The position numbers were made by a program, and so were the translations under genes. A stretch of DNA of 64,000 nucleotides from Nitrospinaceae bacterium. GTDB lineage: Bacteria; Nitrospinota; Nitrospinia; Nitrospinales; VA-1. The DNA is taken from assembly GCA_029261655.1 (NCBI GenBank), contig JAJDAY010000015.1, forward strand, positions 58,836 to 122,835, read 5' to 3'. Numbering within the stretch: the stretch's first letter is position 1; every line of letters starts with the position of its first letter. Under the pieces are notes generated by a model, which did not search any database, was not told the origin of the DNA, and worked only from the letters and a program-made list of their open reading frames with translations. Positions 44,801 to 52,232 of this stretch are shown piece after piece.

Positions 44801-46287
44801 GCGCACTGGTTCCCCTGATGGGGATCGAAACGGAATACGGAATCATCCGGGAAGATGTGGAGGATTCCGACCCGGTGGAAGAATCCATGCAACTGCTTGG
44901 GCGTTGCGAGATTCAAAGCTCGTTTAGAACCTGGTCCTACCGTCATGAAAATTCGCATCAGGATATGCGCGGTTTCAAAGTCGGTGCTCTGGCCCAGGAC
45001 GAAGAAGAAGACGAGTTTTGCGCTCAGGATAGAAAACGCCCCTACTCGTATCTGGACATGAAGTGCGACCGGGTGCTGGGAAACGGGGCGCGGTTTTATA
45101 ACGATCACACCCATCCCGAATACACCACCCCGGAATGCAACAGCGTGTTTCAACTGGTCACCCACGATCTGGCCGGAGAGCGCATTGTCGCGGAATGCGC
45201 CCGCCTGCGCAATCAGGATCTGGGGCAGGACGCCGTGCAGTTGTTCAAAAACAATACCGACTACAGCGGTCACAGTTACGGGACCCATGACAATTTTCTA
45301 ATCCCCCGCAACCTGCCGTTCGACCAATGGGTGGAAGGTCTCGTCCCTTTCCTGGTGACCCGCCAGCTTTATGCCGGCGCCGGCAAAGTGGGTTCCGAAA
45401 ACCGCAAAGGTGAATCGCATAGCGGATTGCAACTCAGCCAGCGTGCGGATTTTGTGGAAAGTCTCCTCAGCATCGAGACCATGACCGATCGACCCATCAT
45501 CAACACCCGGGACGAACCGCACGCCCAATCGGACAAATATCGCAGACTGCACCTGATTTTAGGGGACGCCAACATGTCGGCCTACGCCACGGCTCTAAGA
45601 GTCGGAACCACCCGGCTGGTCCTGACCTTGATCGGCGAAGAAAAATTGCCCGGCTCCCTGCAACTTGCAAACCCGGTGGAAGATGTAAAACGAGTGTCCC
45701 GCGATAAATCGGGCCAGGTTTTGCTGAAACGAAAATCATCGGGGCAGACGATCACTCCTCTGGAAATTCAATTTTTTTATCTCGATGCTATCGAGCAGTT
45801 TTATAAAGGGCAATGCAAGGAAACCGACTGGATCATCCATGAATGGCGGCGCACCCTGGAACAACTGGAGACCGCTCCTGAAAAACTCGCCGATCGCATC
45901 GACTGGGCAATCAAGGAAAAATTGTTCACTCAGTTCATGGAAGATGAAGGTCTAGACTGGGACGATCCCTGGCTGAAAAGCCTCGATCTGGAGTATCATA
46001 ACCTGAACCCTGAACGCGGTCTCTACCGGGGCCTGGAGCAGGAAGAAAGTGTGATGCGATTATTTTCTGAAAGTGAAATCGCTCAGGCCATTCACCAGCC
46101 GCCGGAAGGCACACGGGCCATGATTCGGGGAATGGTGGTGCAAAACGAATTGAACAATATAAAAAACATTCACTGGACCGGCGTTGATTTTATTAAAGGC
46201 GACCCTCTTGATTTGACTCCCGTGGTCACGCCCCATGACGTCGAGAAAATGCTTAATTCTAAAAAGGAGCAGTTCGCATGGATATGA
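44797..46287 (+). CDS. dop: Deamidase/depupylase-type ligase homologue (Dop)
   Basis: A 496-residue carboxylate-amine ligase fold protein. The N-terminus has LMGIETEYGIIRED (Glu11, Glu13). An insertion rich in Arg and acidic residues (LGRCEIQSSFRTWSYRHENS to about residue 90) corresponds to the Dop loop. The catalytic aspartate is Asp103 in GARFYNDHTHPEY, followed by TTPECNSVFQL, YGTHDNFLIPR and IINTRDEPHAQSDKYRRLH. Dop removes the amide of the C-terminal Gln of the tag and also cleaves tag from substrates. It lies second in the operon, directly before the tag gene; its last 10 bases overlap the tag gene. Confidence 0.92.
   Translation: MSALVPLMGIETEYGIIREDVEDSDPVEESMQLLGRCEIQSSFRTWSYRHENSHQDMRGFKVGALAQDEEEDEFCAQDRKRPYSYLDMKCDRVLGNGARFYNDHTHPEYTTPECNSVFQLVTHDLAGERIVAECARLRNQDLGQDAVQLFKNNTDYSGHSYGTHDNFLIPRNLPFDQWVEGLVPFLVTRQLYAGAGKVGSENRKGESHSGLQLSQRADFVESLLSIETMTDRPIINTRDEPHAQSDKYRRLHLILGDANMSAYATALRVGTTRLVLTLIGEEKLPGSLQLANPVEDVKRVSRDKSGQVLLKRKSSGQTITPLEIQFFYLDAIEQFYKGQCKETDWIIHEWRRTLEQLETAPEKLADRIDWAIKEKLFTQFMEDEGLDWDDPWLKSLDLEYHNLNPERGLYRGLEQEESVMRLFSESEIAQAIHQPPEGTRAMIRGMVVQNELNNIKNIHWTGVDFIKGDPLDLTPVVTPHDVEKMLNSKKEQFAWI
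46265..46269 (+). promoter_or_regulatory. Ribosome-binding site of the UBact tag gene
   Basis: AGGAG at 46265-46269, inside the 3' end of dop, lies 8 bases before the ATG at 46278. A second ATG at 46284 would be 14 bases away, so the first is favoured. Confidence 0.7.
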
Positions 46288-46454
46288 ACGATCCACTGAG
46301 AAGAGAAGAAAAAAAGGAAAGCGCACCCGACAGGACAGACAGCGGCCCCAAAAGCCCTGATGTCACCCGTCCGGGCAGGGACAACCTCTTGAAGCGAATG
46401 AAAAAAGTGGACCCGAAGCAATCTGAAAAGTATAAACAGCGCACGGGTCAATGA
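46278..46454 (+). CDS. ubact: UBact ubiquitin-like protein tag
   Basis: A 58-residue, highly charged, disorder-prone protein. The C-terminal half has the UBact hallmark: VTRPGRDNLLKRMKKVDPKQ and then SEKYKQRTGQ, ending in Gln58. It is the Gram-negative functional counterpart of Pup. Deamidation of Gln58 to Glu by Dop is expected before PafA joins it to substrate lysines. It lacks the GG pair found before the last residue of Pup. Its start lies 10 bases inside dop, and its stop overlaps the start of prcB in an ATGA. The choice of the first ATG rests on the AGGAG at 46265-46269. This gene is too short to be found by most gene finders unless the operon is examined. Confidence 0.9.
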   Translation: MDMNDPLRREEKKESAPDRTDSGPKSPDVTRPGRDNLLKRMKKVDPKQSEKYKQRTGQ

Positions 46455-47251
46455 ACTTCAAACAAGAACCATCCAACAAGTCCGGCGACTTCTTTGAGCT
46501 TCTTGAAGCGTCGGGATACCGCCTGCACTCTCCCCTGGAAAAATCAGAGATGAGTGAACGGTCGTCTCTATTGCAAGCCACCACGGTTCTGGCTTTCCAT
46601 TATAAAGATGGCGTTCTCATGGCCGGCGACCGCCGCGCAACCGCAGGCAACAGCATCATGTACGAGCGCTGTGAAAAGGTGATTCCCATCGACGATTATT
46701 CTTTGATGGCGATTGCCGGAGTCCCGGCAACGGCTTTTGAGATGGCCCGCATTCTGTCCCACAGCTTCGAGTATTTTCGCCGGTCGCAATTACAAGCCAT
46801 GAGCACAGAAGGTAAAATCCGGGCGTTGTCAAAACTTCTGAAAGACAACGTCGGCATGGCCTTGCAGGGCGTGGGAGCGGTGAGTCCCATTCTCACCACC
46901 TATGACCTCAGGACCCAAAAAGCGCTCATTTATTTTTACGACATATTAGGCGCAGAATTTCAGGTCGATATTCATTCGGCGACCGGGTCCGGGTCTCCAG
47001 TGATCCGCGGAATCCTTGAACATGAAAACCTCTGGGGCAAAAAACCCCTGGCGGAACGTTCCGAATTAGAAGCCAAAAAATTAGCCATCAGACTTTTGCA
47101 AACCGCGGCTCAGTTCGACTCCGCGACCGGTCATGCGCGTCCGGAAGACAAGCTGTTTCCAGTCATCGCTAAAGTCACTAAAGACGGATACCATTTCTTC
47201 CCGGAAAAAGAAATGGCCGAATTGTTTAAAAAATCCATGAGTCGGGAGTAA
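46451..47251 (+). CDS. prcB: Proteasome beta subunit
   Basis: The catalytic subunit of the 20S proteasome, 266 residues. A 43-residue propeptide precedes the mature N-terminus, where Thr44 (QATTVLAFHYKDGVLMAGDRRAT) is the nucleophile after self-cleavage; Asp, Lys and Gly of GVLMAGDRRAT and the following Ser/Thr residues complete the site. The mature chain is about 223 residues, normal for PrcB. It is followed by prcA after 2 bases. Confidence 0.94.
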   Translation: MNFKQEPSNKSGDFFELLEASGYRLHSPLEKSEMSERSSLLQATTVLAFHYKDGVLMAGDRRATAGNSIMYERCEKVIPIDDYSLMAIAGVPATAFEMARILSHSFEYFRRSQLQAMSTEGKIRALSKLLKDNVGMALQGVGAVSPILTTYDLRTQKALIYFYDILGAEFQVDIHSATGSGSPVIRGILEHENLWGKKPLAERSELEAKKLAIRLLQTAAQFDSATGHARPEDKLFPVIAKVTKDGYHFFPEKEMAELFKKSMSRE

Positions 47252-47253
47252 AA

Positions 47254-48009
47254 ATGTTCGAAGAACCTTTTCGCTGGATGGAAGCCATATCGACCCGCCA
47301 CAGTTATGTGCGCGAAAAACTACAAAGCGGACAGCCAGTGATTGCCGTGCCCTACCAAAAGGGTGCGCTGATTTTGAGTTTTTCCTCGCAACCCGGAAAA
47401 ATTTTTGAAGTGTACGACCGCATTGCCATGGGCGGCATGGGCCATCCGGCGGATATGGAAAGACTGCGCATGACCCTGTTAGACATGGCGCATCTGGAGG
47501 GGTTCAATCGCTCCTCTGAAGATGTCAACATTGCGCGTCTTCTGCAATTCGGAATCGCCCCGTCATTAAAACAAAACTTTGAAGAAGTCCAGCGGGCGCC
47601 TTACCTGATCAAACTTCTCCTCCTGGAAATCGCCCCCGGCGGACAGCCCAACTTTTTTCGCCTGAATTACGACGGCTACTGGGAAACATTGAAAAACGGC
47701 GGTTGTGTTTCCGGTTATGAAAGAGTCATGGAGTGGATTGATAAAAAAATAGATGAAACTCCTTTCGCAACGTTTACCCTCGAAAAAGCATTTGTCATGG
47801 CATGCAAAATTTGGGAGGAAGGCAAACAGCAGGTCGTCAGTGATGAAGATAAAGATGACAAAAATTCGGAGGTCATTTTCACACTGAAAGATGCTTTTGA
47901 AAAATGGGGCCTGGAAGCGGGTGTGCTCTGCGCAGAGAGCGAACGAAAATCCATTTACCGTTCGATTGATGCTGGGGAAATTGAAAAACTGAAAGCGGCG
48001 GTCCTGTAA
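47254..48009 (+). CDS. prcA: Proteasome alpha subunit
   Basis: The non-catalytic subunit that forms the outer rings and gate of the 20S core; 251 residues. It begins FEEPFRWMEAISTRHSYVREKL, has GALILSFSSQPGKIFEVYDRIAMGGMGHPADME in the middle and lacks a catalytic Thr. PrcA is usually near 250 residues. It lies between prcB and pafA with gaps of 2 and 1 bases, so the three are translationally coupled. The N-terminal gate residues that would contact the C-terminus of Arc/Mpa are present, but the partner tail is not the usual one (see the ATPase). Confidence 0.92.
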   Translation: MFEEPFRWMEAISTRHSYVREKLQSGQPVIAVPYQKGALILSFSSQPGKIFEVYDRIAMGGMGHPADMERLRMTLLDMAHLEGFNRSSEDVNIARLLQFGIAPSLKQNFEEVQRAPYLIKLLLLEIAPGGQPNFFRLNYDGYWETLKNGGCVSGYERVMEWIDKKIDETPFATFTLEKAFVMACKIWEEGKQQVVSDEDKDDKNSEVIFTLKDAFEKWGLEAGVLCAESERKSIYRSIDAGEIEKLKAAVL

Positions 48010-48010
48010 A

Positions 48011-49459
48011 ATGAGAAAGCGCATCTATGGAATAGAAACGGAATACGGTCTGCTCGTCAAAGACAGTGAGTTTCGCTACGATCCCGTTGAGATCGCCAAC
48101 CGAATCAAAAACCATGTTTTTTCCAAGGGCCTGGGAGTGCTGGACCTGCATTACCGGGCCAACGACGAACCCCCCGGCAACGGCGGGTTTCTCGCAAACG
48201 GCGGGCGCCTGTACCTCGACATGGGGCATCTGGAATACGCATCGCCTGAATGTTGCAACCTGGTCGATCTCATCACTTATAACCGTGCGGGCGATCAACT
48301 GGTTCAGGACGCGCTGGAAGAACTGGGCTGGTCCGATCAGGTCGCCATCATTAAAAATAACGTGGATCTCGAAACCAACGCGACCTTTGGGTGTCACGAA
48401 AATTATCTCGTGGGCCGGGCCTTTCCATTCGATGAACGGGAAAACCTGAAAATTCTCTCGGCTTTTCTGGTGACCCAGCAAATCTTTTGCGGGGCGGGCC
48501 GAATCGGGGGATGCAATCCGCATCCTTTTCGCGATTGGGACGGCGTCTCCGTGGAAGTTCATGAAGACGATGAGCCGGTCGATTTTCAAATCTCGCAACG
48601 GGCCGATCATATTCCCAACGAGTTTTACCGCTGGGTCCAGTACAACCGGGCGATTGTCAACACCCGTGACGAACCACTTTCCGACCCTTCCAAATACCGG
48701 CGCATCCACCTCTTAGTCGGCGATTCCAATATGAGTGAATTCGCCACCGCCATGAAAATGGGAACCACCACTCTGATGCTGGACCTCCTGGAACAGGGTT
48801 TTGCCAAAAAAGAATGGATACTGGCGGAATCGGTCGCAACGATGCGGTCGATATCGCGAGACCCCGAATTCAAATGGGAAATCATCCTGAGGGACGGCAA
48901 TCGCTCCACCGCCCTCGAACTGCAACGGGAAATCCTGGAATGCGCGAAAGCCCATTTGGGCGGTTCAAACCCTGAGACCGACTGGATTCTGGAAAACTGG
49001 GAATCGGTGTTAAACGACATCCCCAAAGGCCCGACCGCGCTTATAGGGAGAGTGGACTGGGCCACCAAATACTGGATGCTGTCGGAATTTAAAAAAGAAG
49101 AAAACCTGGATTGGCACGATGCCTGGCTGAAAAGCCAGGACCTGGAATACCATAATTTAAACCAGCAATCCGGCCTGTACTGGGGACTCGAAGAAACCGG
49201 AGACGCGTTCCGAAAAACCACCGACCCCGCAATCGAGCATTCCAAAACCCGTCCTCCCAGAGGAACGCGGGCGGATGGGCGCGGCGCTTTGATCAAAGCC
49301 CTGACGGGGAGCCACGTCGGTTATCTCATTGACTGGATCGGATTTCGCCTGAGCAAAAATGAGGAACCTTTTCTCATGCTGGACCCGTTCATTTCATATA
49401 AATCCGAAATTCACGACTACCTCAAAAGCATGGAATTGCTTCCGCAACCGGAAGAATGA
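48011..49459 (+). CDS. pafA: Proteasome tag ligase (PafA)
   Basis: A 482-residue carboxylate-amine ligase, the tag ligase. It begins KRIYGIETEYGLLVKD. Asp70 in GGRLYLDMGHLEYASPECC is the catalytic base position; GCHENYLVGR and VNTRDEPLSDPSKYRRIH follow. It has no Dop-type insertion, which distinguishes it from the earlier paralogue at 44797. It joins the deamidated C-terminus of UBact to substrate lysines with ATP. It is the last gene of the operon, one base after prcA. Confidence 0.94.
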   Translation: MRKRIYGIETEYGLLVKDSEFRYDPVEIANRIKNHVFSKGLGVLDLHYRANDEPPGNGGFLANGGRLYLDMGHLEYASPECCNLVDLITYNRAGDQLVQDALEELGWSDQVAIIKNNVDLETNATFGCHENYLVGRAFPFDERENLKILSAFLVTQQIFCGAGRIGGCNPHPFRDWDGVSVEVHEDDEPVDFQISQRADHIPNEFYRWVQYNRAIVNTRDEPLSDPSKYRRIHLLVGDSNMSEFATAMKMGTTTLMLDLLEQGFAKKEWILAESVATMRSISRDPEFKWEIILRDGNRSTALELQREILECAKAHLGGSNPETDWILENWESVLNDIPKGPTALIGRVDWATKYWMLSEFKKEENLDWHDAWLKSQDLEYHNLNQQSGLYWGLEETGDAFRKTTDPAIEHSKTRPPRGTRADGRGALIKALTGSHVGYLIDWIGFRLSKNEEPFLMLDPFISYKSEIHDYLKSMELLPQPEE

Positions 49460-49526
49460 CCCGCCTGGCATAAAAAACAACCGCGAAAATAACGTTTGCC
49501 CAAAGAGCCGATAGTTGTGGTATTTT

Positions 49527-49877
49527 ATGACTATGGAAGACTGCCTTTTTTGCAAAATCAATCGAGGGGACATCCCCTCAAAAAAAGTCTATGACGGGGA
49601 AGACGTGTTTGCAATTGAAGATATCAATCCGCAAGCGCCCGTTCACCTTCTTGTCATCCCCAAAAAACATCTGTCAACGTTGATGGATATCGAGGAAAAA
49701 GATTTTGAAATGATCGGCTCTATCTTCGGTGTGATCAACGAATTGGCGGCGGAAAGAAAACTGGAAGCATCGGGTTACCGGGTTGCGGCCAATTGCGGCG
49801 CCGGGGCCGGGCAATCGGTATTCCATATTCACTATCATCTATTAGGCGGGCGAGCCATGAAATGGCCCCCCGGATGA
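49527..49877 (+). CDS. HIT-family nucleotide hydrolase
   Basis: A 116-residue HIT protein. It begins MEDCLFCKINRGDIPSKKVY two residues in, and ends with the histidine triad SVFHIHYHLLGGR. Such proteins hydrolyse adenosine phosphoramidates and related nucleotides (HinT-like). The start could be the ATG at 49527 or at 49533; no clear ribosome-binding site separates them. It follows pafA by about 65 bases and nadA comes 3 bases later. Confidence 0.9.
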   Translation: MTMEDCLFCKINRGDIPSKKVYDGEDVFAIEDINPQAPVHLLVIPKKHLSTLMDIEEKDFEMIGSIFGVINELAAERKLEASGYRVAANCGAGAGQSVFHIHYHLLGGRAMKWPPG

Positions 49878-49880
49878 CCC

Positions 49881-50897
49881 ATGGTTACGGCAGAAGGATT
49901 GTATGAAAAACTAAAAGACATTCATGTCGGCAATCCCGTTTGCCGTTTTACAGAGGAGAACTGTCAACTCCTGCTTCCCACCATCCGCCGCATAGAAGAA
50001 CTCAAACAAGAGAAAAACGCCATTATTCTGGCCCACAATTATGTCGCCCCGCAAATACTCTACGGAGTCGCCGACCATACAGGCGATTCTTTCGGCCTGT
50101 CCAAAGTAGCCAGGGAATCAACAGCGGATGTGATCGTTTTCGCGGCGGTCAGGTTCATGGCGGAAACGGCAAAAATTCTCAATCCTGAAAAAACGGTTCT
50201 CGACCCCAACCCGAATGGCGGTTGTTCTCTGGCCGATGGCATCACCCAGCACGATGTCCGCCGCCTGAGAACAGAATACCCGGAACACACGTTTGTCTGT
50301 TATATCAACACCACAGCCTCCGTCAAGGCCGAGTGCGACGTTTGCGTCACCTCATCCAACGTGTATAAAATCATGGAACGGATTGAAAACGATAAAATCT
50401 TTTTTCTGCCGGACCGGCTGATGGGGGAAAACATCATCAATTTTCTTCAGAAAAAAGGCGTCCACAAACAAATCGAAGTTTATGACGGCACCTGTTATGT
50501 GCATGAAGAGTATCAACCCGAAAGCATCGATCAGGTGCGCCGAAATTTTCCAGGCTCCCAGATTCTGGTGCATCCGGAATGCCAGCCCAGTGTCGTGGAC
50601 AAGGCCGACTATGTCGGCAGCACCACAGGAATGCTGGATCATGTCCGCAATTCAAAGAAAGACACTTTTTTTCTGCTGACCGAGTGCGGCCTGACAGGAA
50701 TCCTGCAATCGGAATTTCCCGCCAAAAAATTTGTCGGCAGTTGCACCACCTGCAAGTACATGAAATCCAATTCGCTGGAAGACATTCTCAATGTTCTTGA
50801 AAACCCGCGTCCGGAAAACACCATCGAACTTTCCTCCGAAGTCCAGAAAAAAGCCGTCCAATGCTTAGAACGCATGTTCGAGTACGCCGAGGCTTAA
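49881..50897 (+). CDS. nadA: Quinolinate synthase
   Basis: A 338-residue enzyme that condenses iminoaspartate and dihydroxyacetone phosphate to quinolinate for NAD synthesis. It binds a 4Fe-4S cluster through conserved Cys residues; candidates are in NPNGGCSLADG, CYINTTASVKAECDVCVTSSN and SCTTCKYMKSNSLE. IILAHNYVAPQILYGVADHTGDSFGLS is the substrate-binding start. It is 3 bases after the HIT gene. NadE in this window (9401) is a different step of the same pathway; nadB is not seen. Confidence 0.95.
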   Translation: MVTAEGLYEKLKDIHVGNPVCRFTEENCQLLLPTIRRIEELKQEKNAIILAHNYVAPQILYGVADHTGDSFGLSKVARESTADVIVFAAVRFMAETAKILNPEKTVLDPNPNGGCSLADGITQHDVRRLRTEYPEHTFVCYINTTASVKAECDVCVTSSNVYKIMERIENDKIFFLPDRLMGENIINFLQKKGVHKQIEVYDGTCYVHEEYQPESIDQVRRNFPGSQILVHPECQPSVVDKADYVGSTTGMLDHVRNSKKDTFFLLTECGLTGILQSEFPAKKFVGSCTTCKYMKSNSLEDILNVLENPRPENTIELSSEVQKKAVQCLERMFEYAEA

Positions 50898-50904
50898 TCA
50901 ACGA

Positions 50905-50961
50905 CCTTGGCCGAAAGCAGACATGTCCGGTAATGACCCAAAGCAGACATTCACCCGCATG
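50905..50961 (+). repeat. Dispersed repeat, copy 1
   Basis: The unit cttggccgaaagcagacatg continues with tccggtaatgacccaaagcagacattc. A related copy with about 85 percent identity lies at 51596-51653, and a third, rearranged copy at 52122-52158. It ends close to where a phnA remnant begins. Confidence 0.65.
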
Positions 50962-50991
50962 CAAACCGAACTCCCCATAAGGAATTATTAA

Positions 50992-51176
50992 TGGAAATCA
51001 GACGGAGACATGGTTACTCTGATCAAAGATCTGAAGCTAAAAGGCTCCACTTCTGTGGCAAAAGTCGGTACCAAGGTAAAAATCAACCGCCTTGTGGACG
51101 CGACCATAATATCGATTGCAAAATTACCGGTGTCGGAGCGATGATGTTAAAGTCGGAATTTGTTAAGAAAGCCTGA
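50992..51176 (+). pseudogene. phnA-like C-terminal fragment with frameshift
   Basis: Two frames together give the C-terminal half of a PhnA-type (zinc-ribbon, alkylphosphonate operon) protein: [20 protein letters not shown] and [11 protein letters not shown] in one frame (51010 to about 51100), then [20 protein letters not shown] and VKKA in the next (to 51176). A single missing G near 51100 (GGACGCGACC where GGACGGCGACC is expected) explains the switch. The N-terminal zinc-ribbon half is absent; an upstream stop closes the frame at 50989. It is a dead fragment between a repeat and the YciH gene. Confidence 0.75.
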
Positions 51177-51177
51177 G

Positions 51178-51537
51178 ATGAAATCCAAGCTCTCCAGGGA
51201 TCGAGTTGTCTACTCCACCGAACAAGGTAGAATCTGTCCCGACTGTGGTAATCCCGTTAACCAATGCACCTGTCGCAAACAGACATCACCATCCGGTGAT
51301 GGTAACGTACGAGTCTCCCGTGAGACCAAGGGCAGAAAAGGTAAAGGCGTCACGTTGATTAAAGGGCTCGATATGGATGCTGCTACCCTGGCATTGATGA
51401 GCAAGAAGCTCAAAGTGATGTGCGGTTCCGGCGGTACGGTCAAAGAAGGCGTCATCGAGATCCAAGGCGACCATATTGAACGTATACTTGACTATTTGAA
51501 GAAGCAAGGCGTGAGGGCCAAACGGGCTGGGGGGTGA
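51178..51537 (+). CDS. SUI1-like translation factor (YciH)
   Basis: A 119-residue SUI1/YciH protein. The N-terminal region has a Cys-pair motif GRICPDCGNPVNQCTC, and the C-terminal part is the eIF1-like domain with KGVTLIKGLDMD, LKVMCGSGGTVKEGVIEIQGDH and IERILDYLKKQGVRAKRAGG. eIF1 acts in start-site selection in eukaryotes; the bacterial role is less clear. I start at the ATG 51178, one base after the phnA remnant stop; a longer frame exists but adds nothing conserved. It sits between two repeat copies, so it may have come with the patch. Confidence 0.85.
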   Translation: MKSKLSRDRVVYSTEQGRICPDCGNPVNQCTCRKQTSPSGDGNVRVSRETKGRKGKGVTLIKGLDMDAATLALMSKKLKVMCGSGGTVKEGVIEIQGDHIERILDYLKKQGVRAKRAGG

Positions 51538-51595
51538 AGAGGTTAGCCTATCCCATCAGGGTCGGGAGGAGCAACAGATTGAGGTTCTTCACCAG

Positions 51596-51653
51596 GTTTG
51601 GCCGGAAGCAGGCATGTCCGGTAACGACCCAAAGCGAACATTCGCCTACCATG
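51596..51653 (+). repeat. Dispersed repeat, copy 2
   Basis: tttggccggaagcaggcatg followed by tccggtaacgacccaaag aligns with copy 1 over about 55 bases with about eight substitutions. It lies downstream of the YciH gene. Confidence 0.65.
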
Positions 51654-51766
51654 AAAAAGTCTTGATTAAGACCCTCCAGAAAATCTTTTGCCTTTCTCCC
51701 TGTCGGGCATTAGCCTTAGAGTAATTAAAACTTAAAGTCAGATCACTATTATTTGGAAATTAAAAA

Positions 51767-52077
51767 ATGAATGATGTTAGCAAAAGCGCCCTGTGGGCTT
51801 TAATCAGCATTCCAATTTCAATTTTTTTGTGGGGGTACTAGTTCATGGCGGTCCTTTTTTTATAGAAGTCTTATATATTCCTGGGGTAATTGTCATGAAA
51901 ATATTGGGTGACTATATAGGATCACCCGAATGGTTGTTCATCACGGCAGGCCTAACCGCTCAATACCTTGGTTATTTCTTATTTATATTTGTCCTCAGAA
52001 AAGCATTTAAACTATTAGGGCGAACAAGAGCGGAAAATATAACAAAAGAGCAATTAGAAAAAGACCAAACAACATAA
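51767..52077 (+). pseudogene. Small two-helix membrane protein, apparently frameshifted
   Basis: An ATG at 51767 opens a frame reading MNDVSKSALWALISIPISIF then LWGY and a stop. The adjacent frame continues with VLVHGGPFFIEVLYIPGVIV and GLTAQYLGYFLFIFVLRKAF to 52077. The junction lies at a run of seven T (51822-51828) followed by G5, where one base gain or loss would join the two halves into one protein of about 100 residues with three hydrophobic helices. It is probably a broken gene, but slippage at the homopolymer or a sequencing error is possible. No family recognised. Confidence 0.5.
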
Positions 52078-52121
52078 TTCAATCCAAAAGAACTGACCTG
52101 CCGCTATAAGTTGTACCATAG

Positions 52122-52158
52122 CCGAATGTCCGCTTTTGGCCGAAAGCAGACAGGGTAT
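52122..52158 (+). repeat. Dispersed repeat, copy 3 (hairpin form)
   Basis: ttggccgaaagcagaca is identical to copy 1, but is preceded by gaatgtccgctttt, the inverted form of the repeat's tail. The two arms form a hairpin (TGTCCGCTTT with AAAGCAGACA). It closes the accessory patch before fumC. Confidence 0.6.
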
Positions 52159-52232
52159 ACGGCAAAGGTTTTCATTTAAATCAAGCTACGGAATATGCAA
52201 CCCACTTGTGAAAATCCATCACCCGCCCAATT

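Noticed and set aside
43670..44806. Long open frame on the minus strand (378 residues) opposite the arc/mpa gene
   Set aside because: It is the shadow of the ATPase gene; the plus strand has all AAA motifs, while the reverse frame shows no domain and low-complexity composition.
46284..46454. Alternative UBact start at the second ATG
   Set aside because: It would give a neat ATGA overlap with the dop stop, but the AGGAG is 14 bases away compared with 8 for the first ATG.
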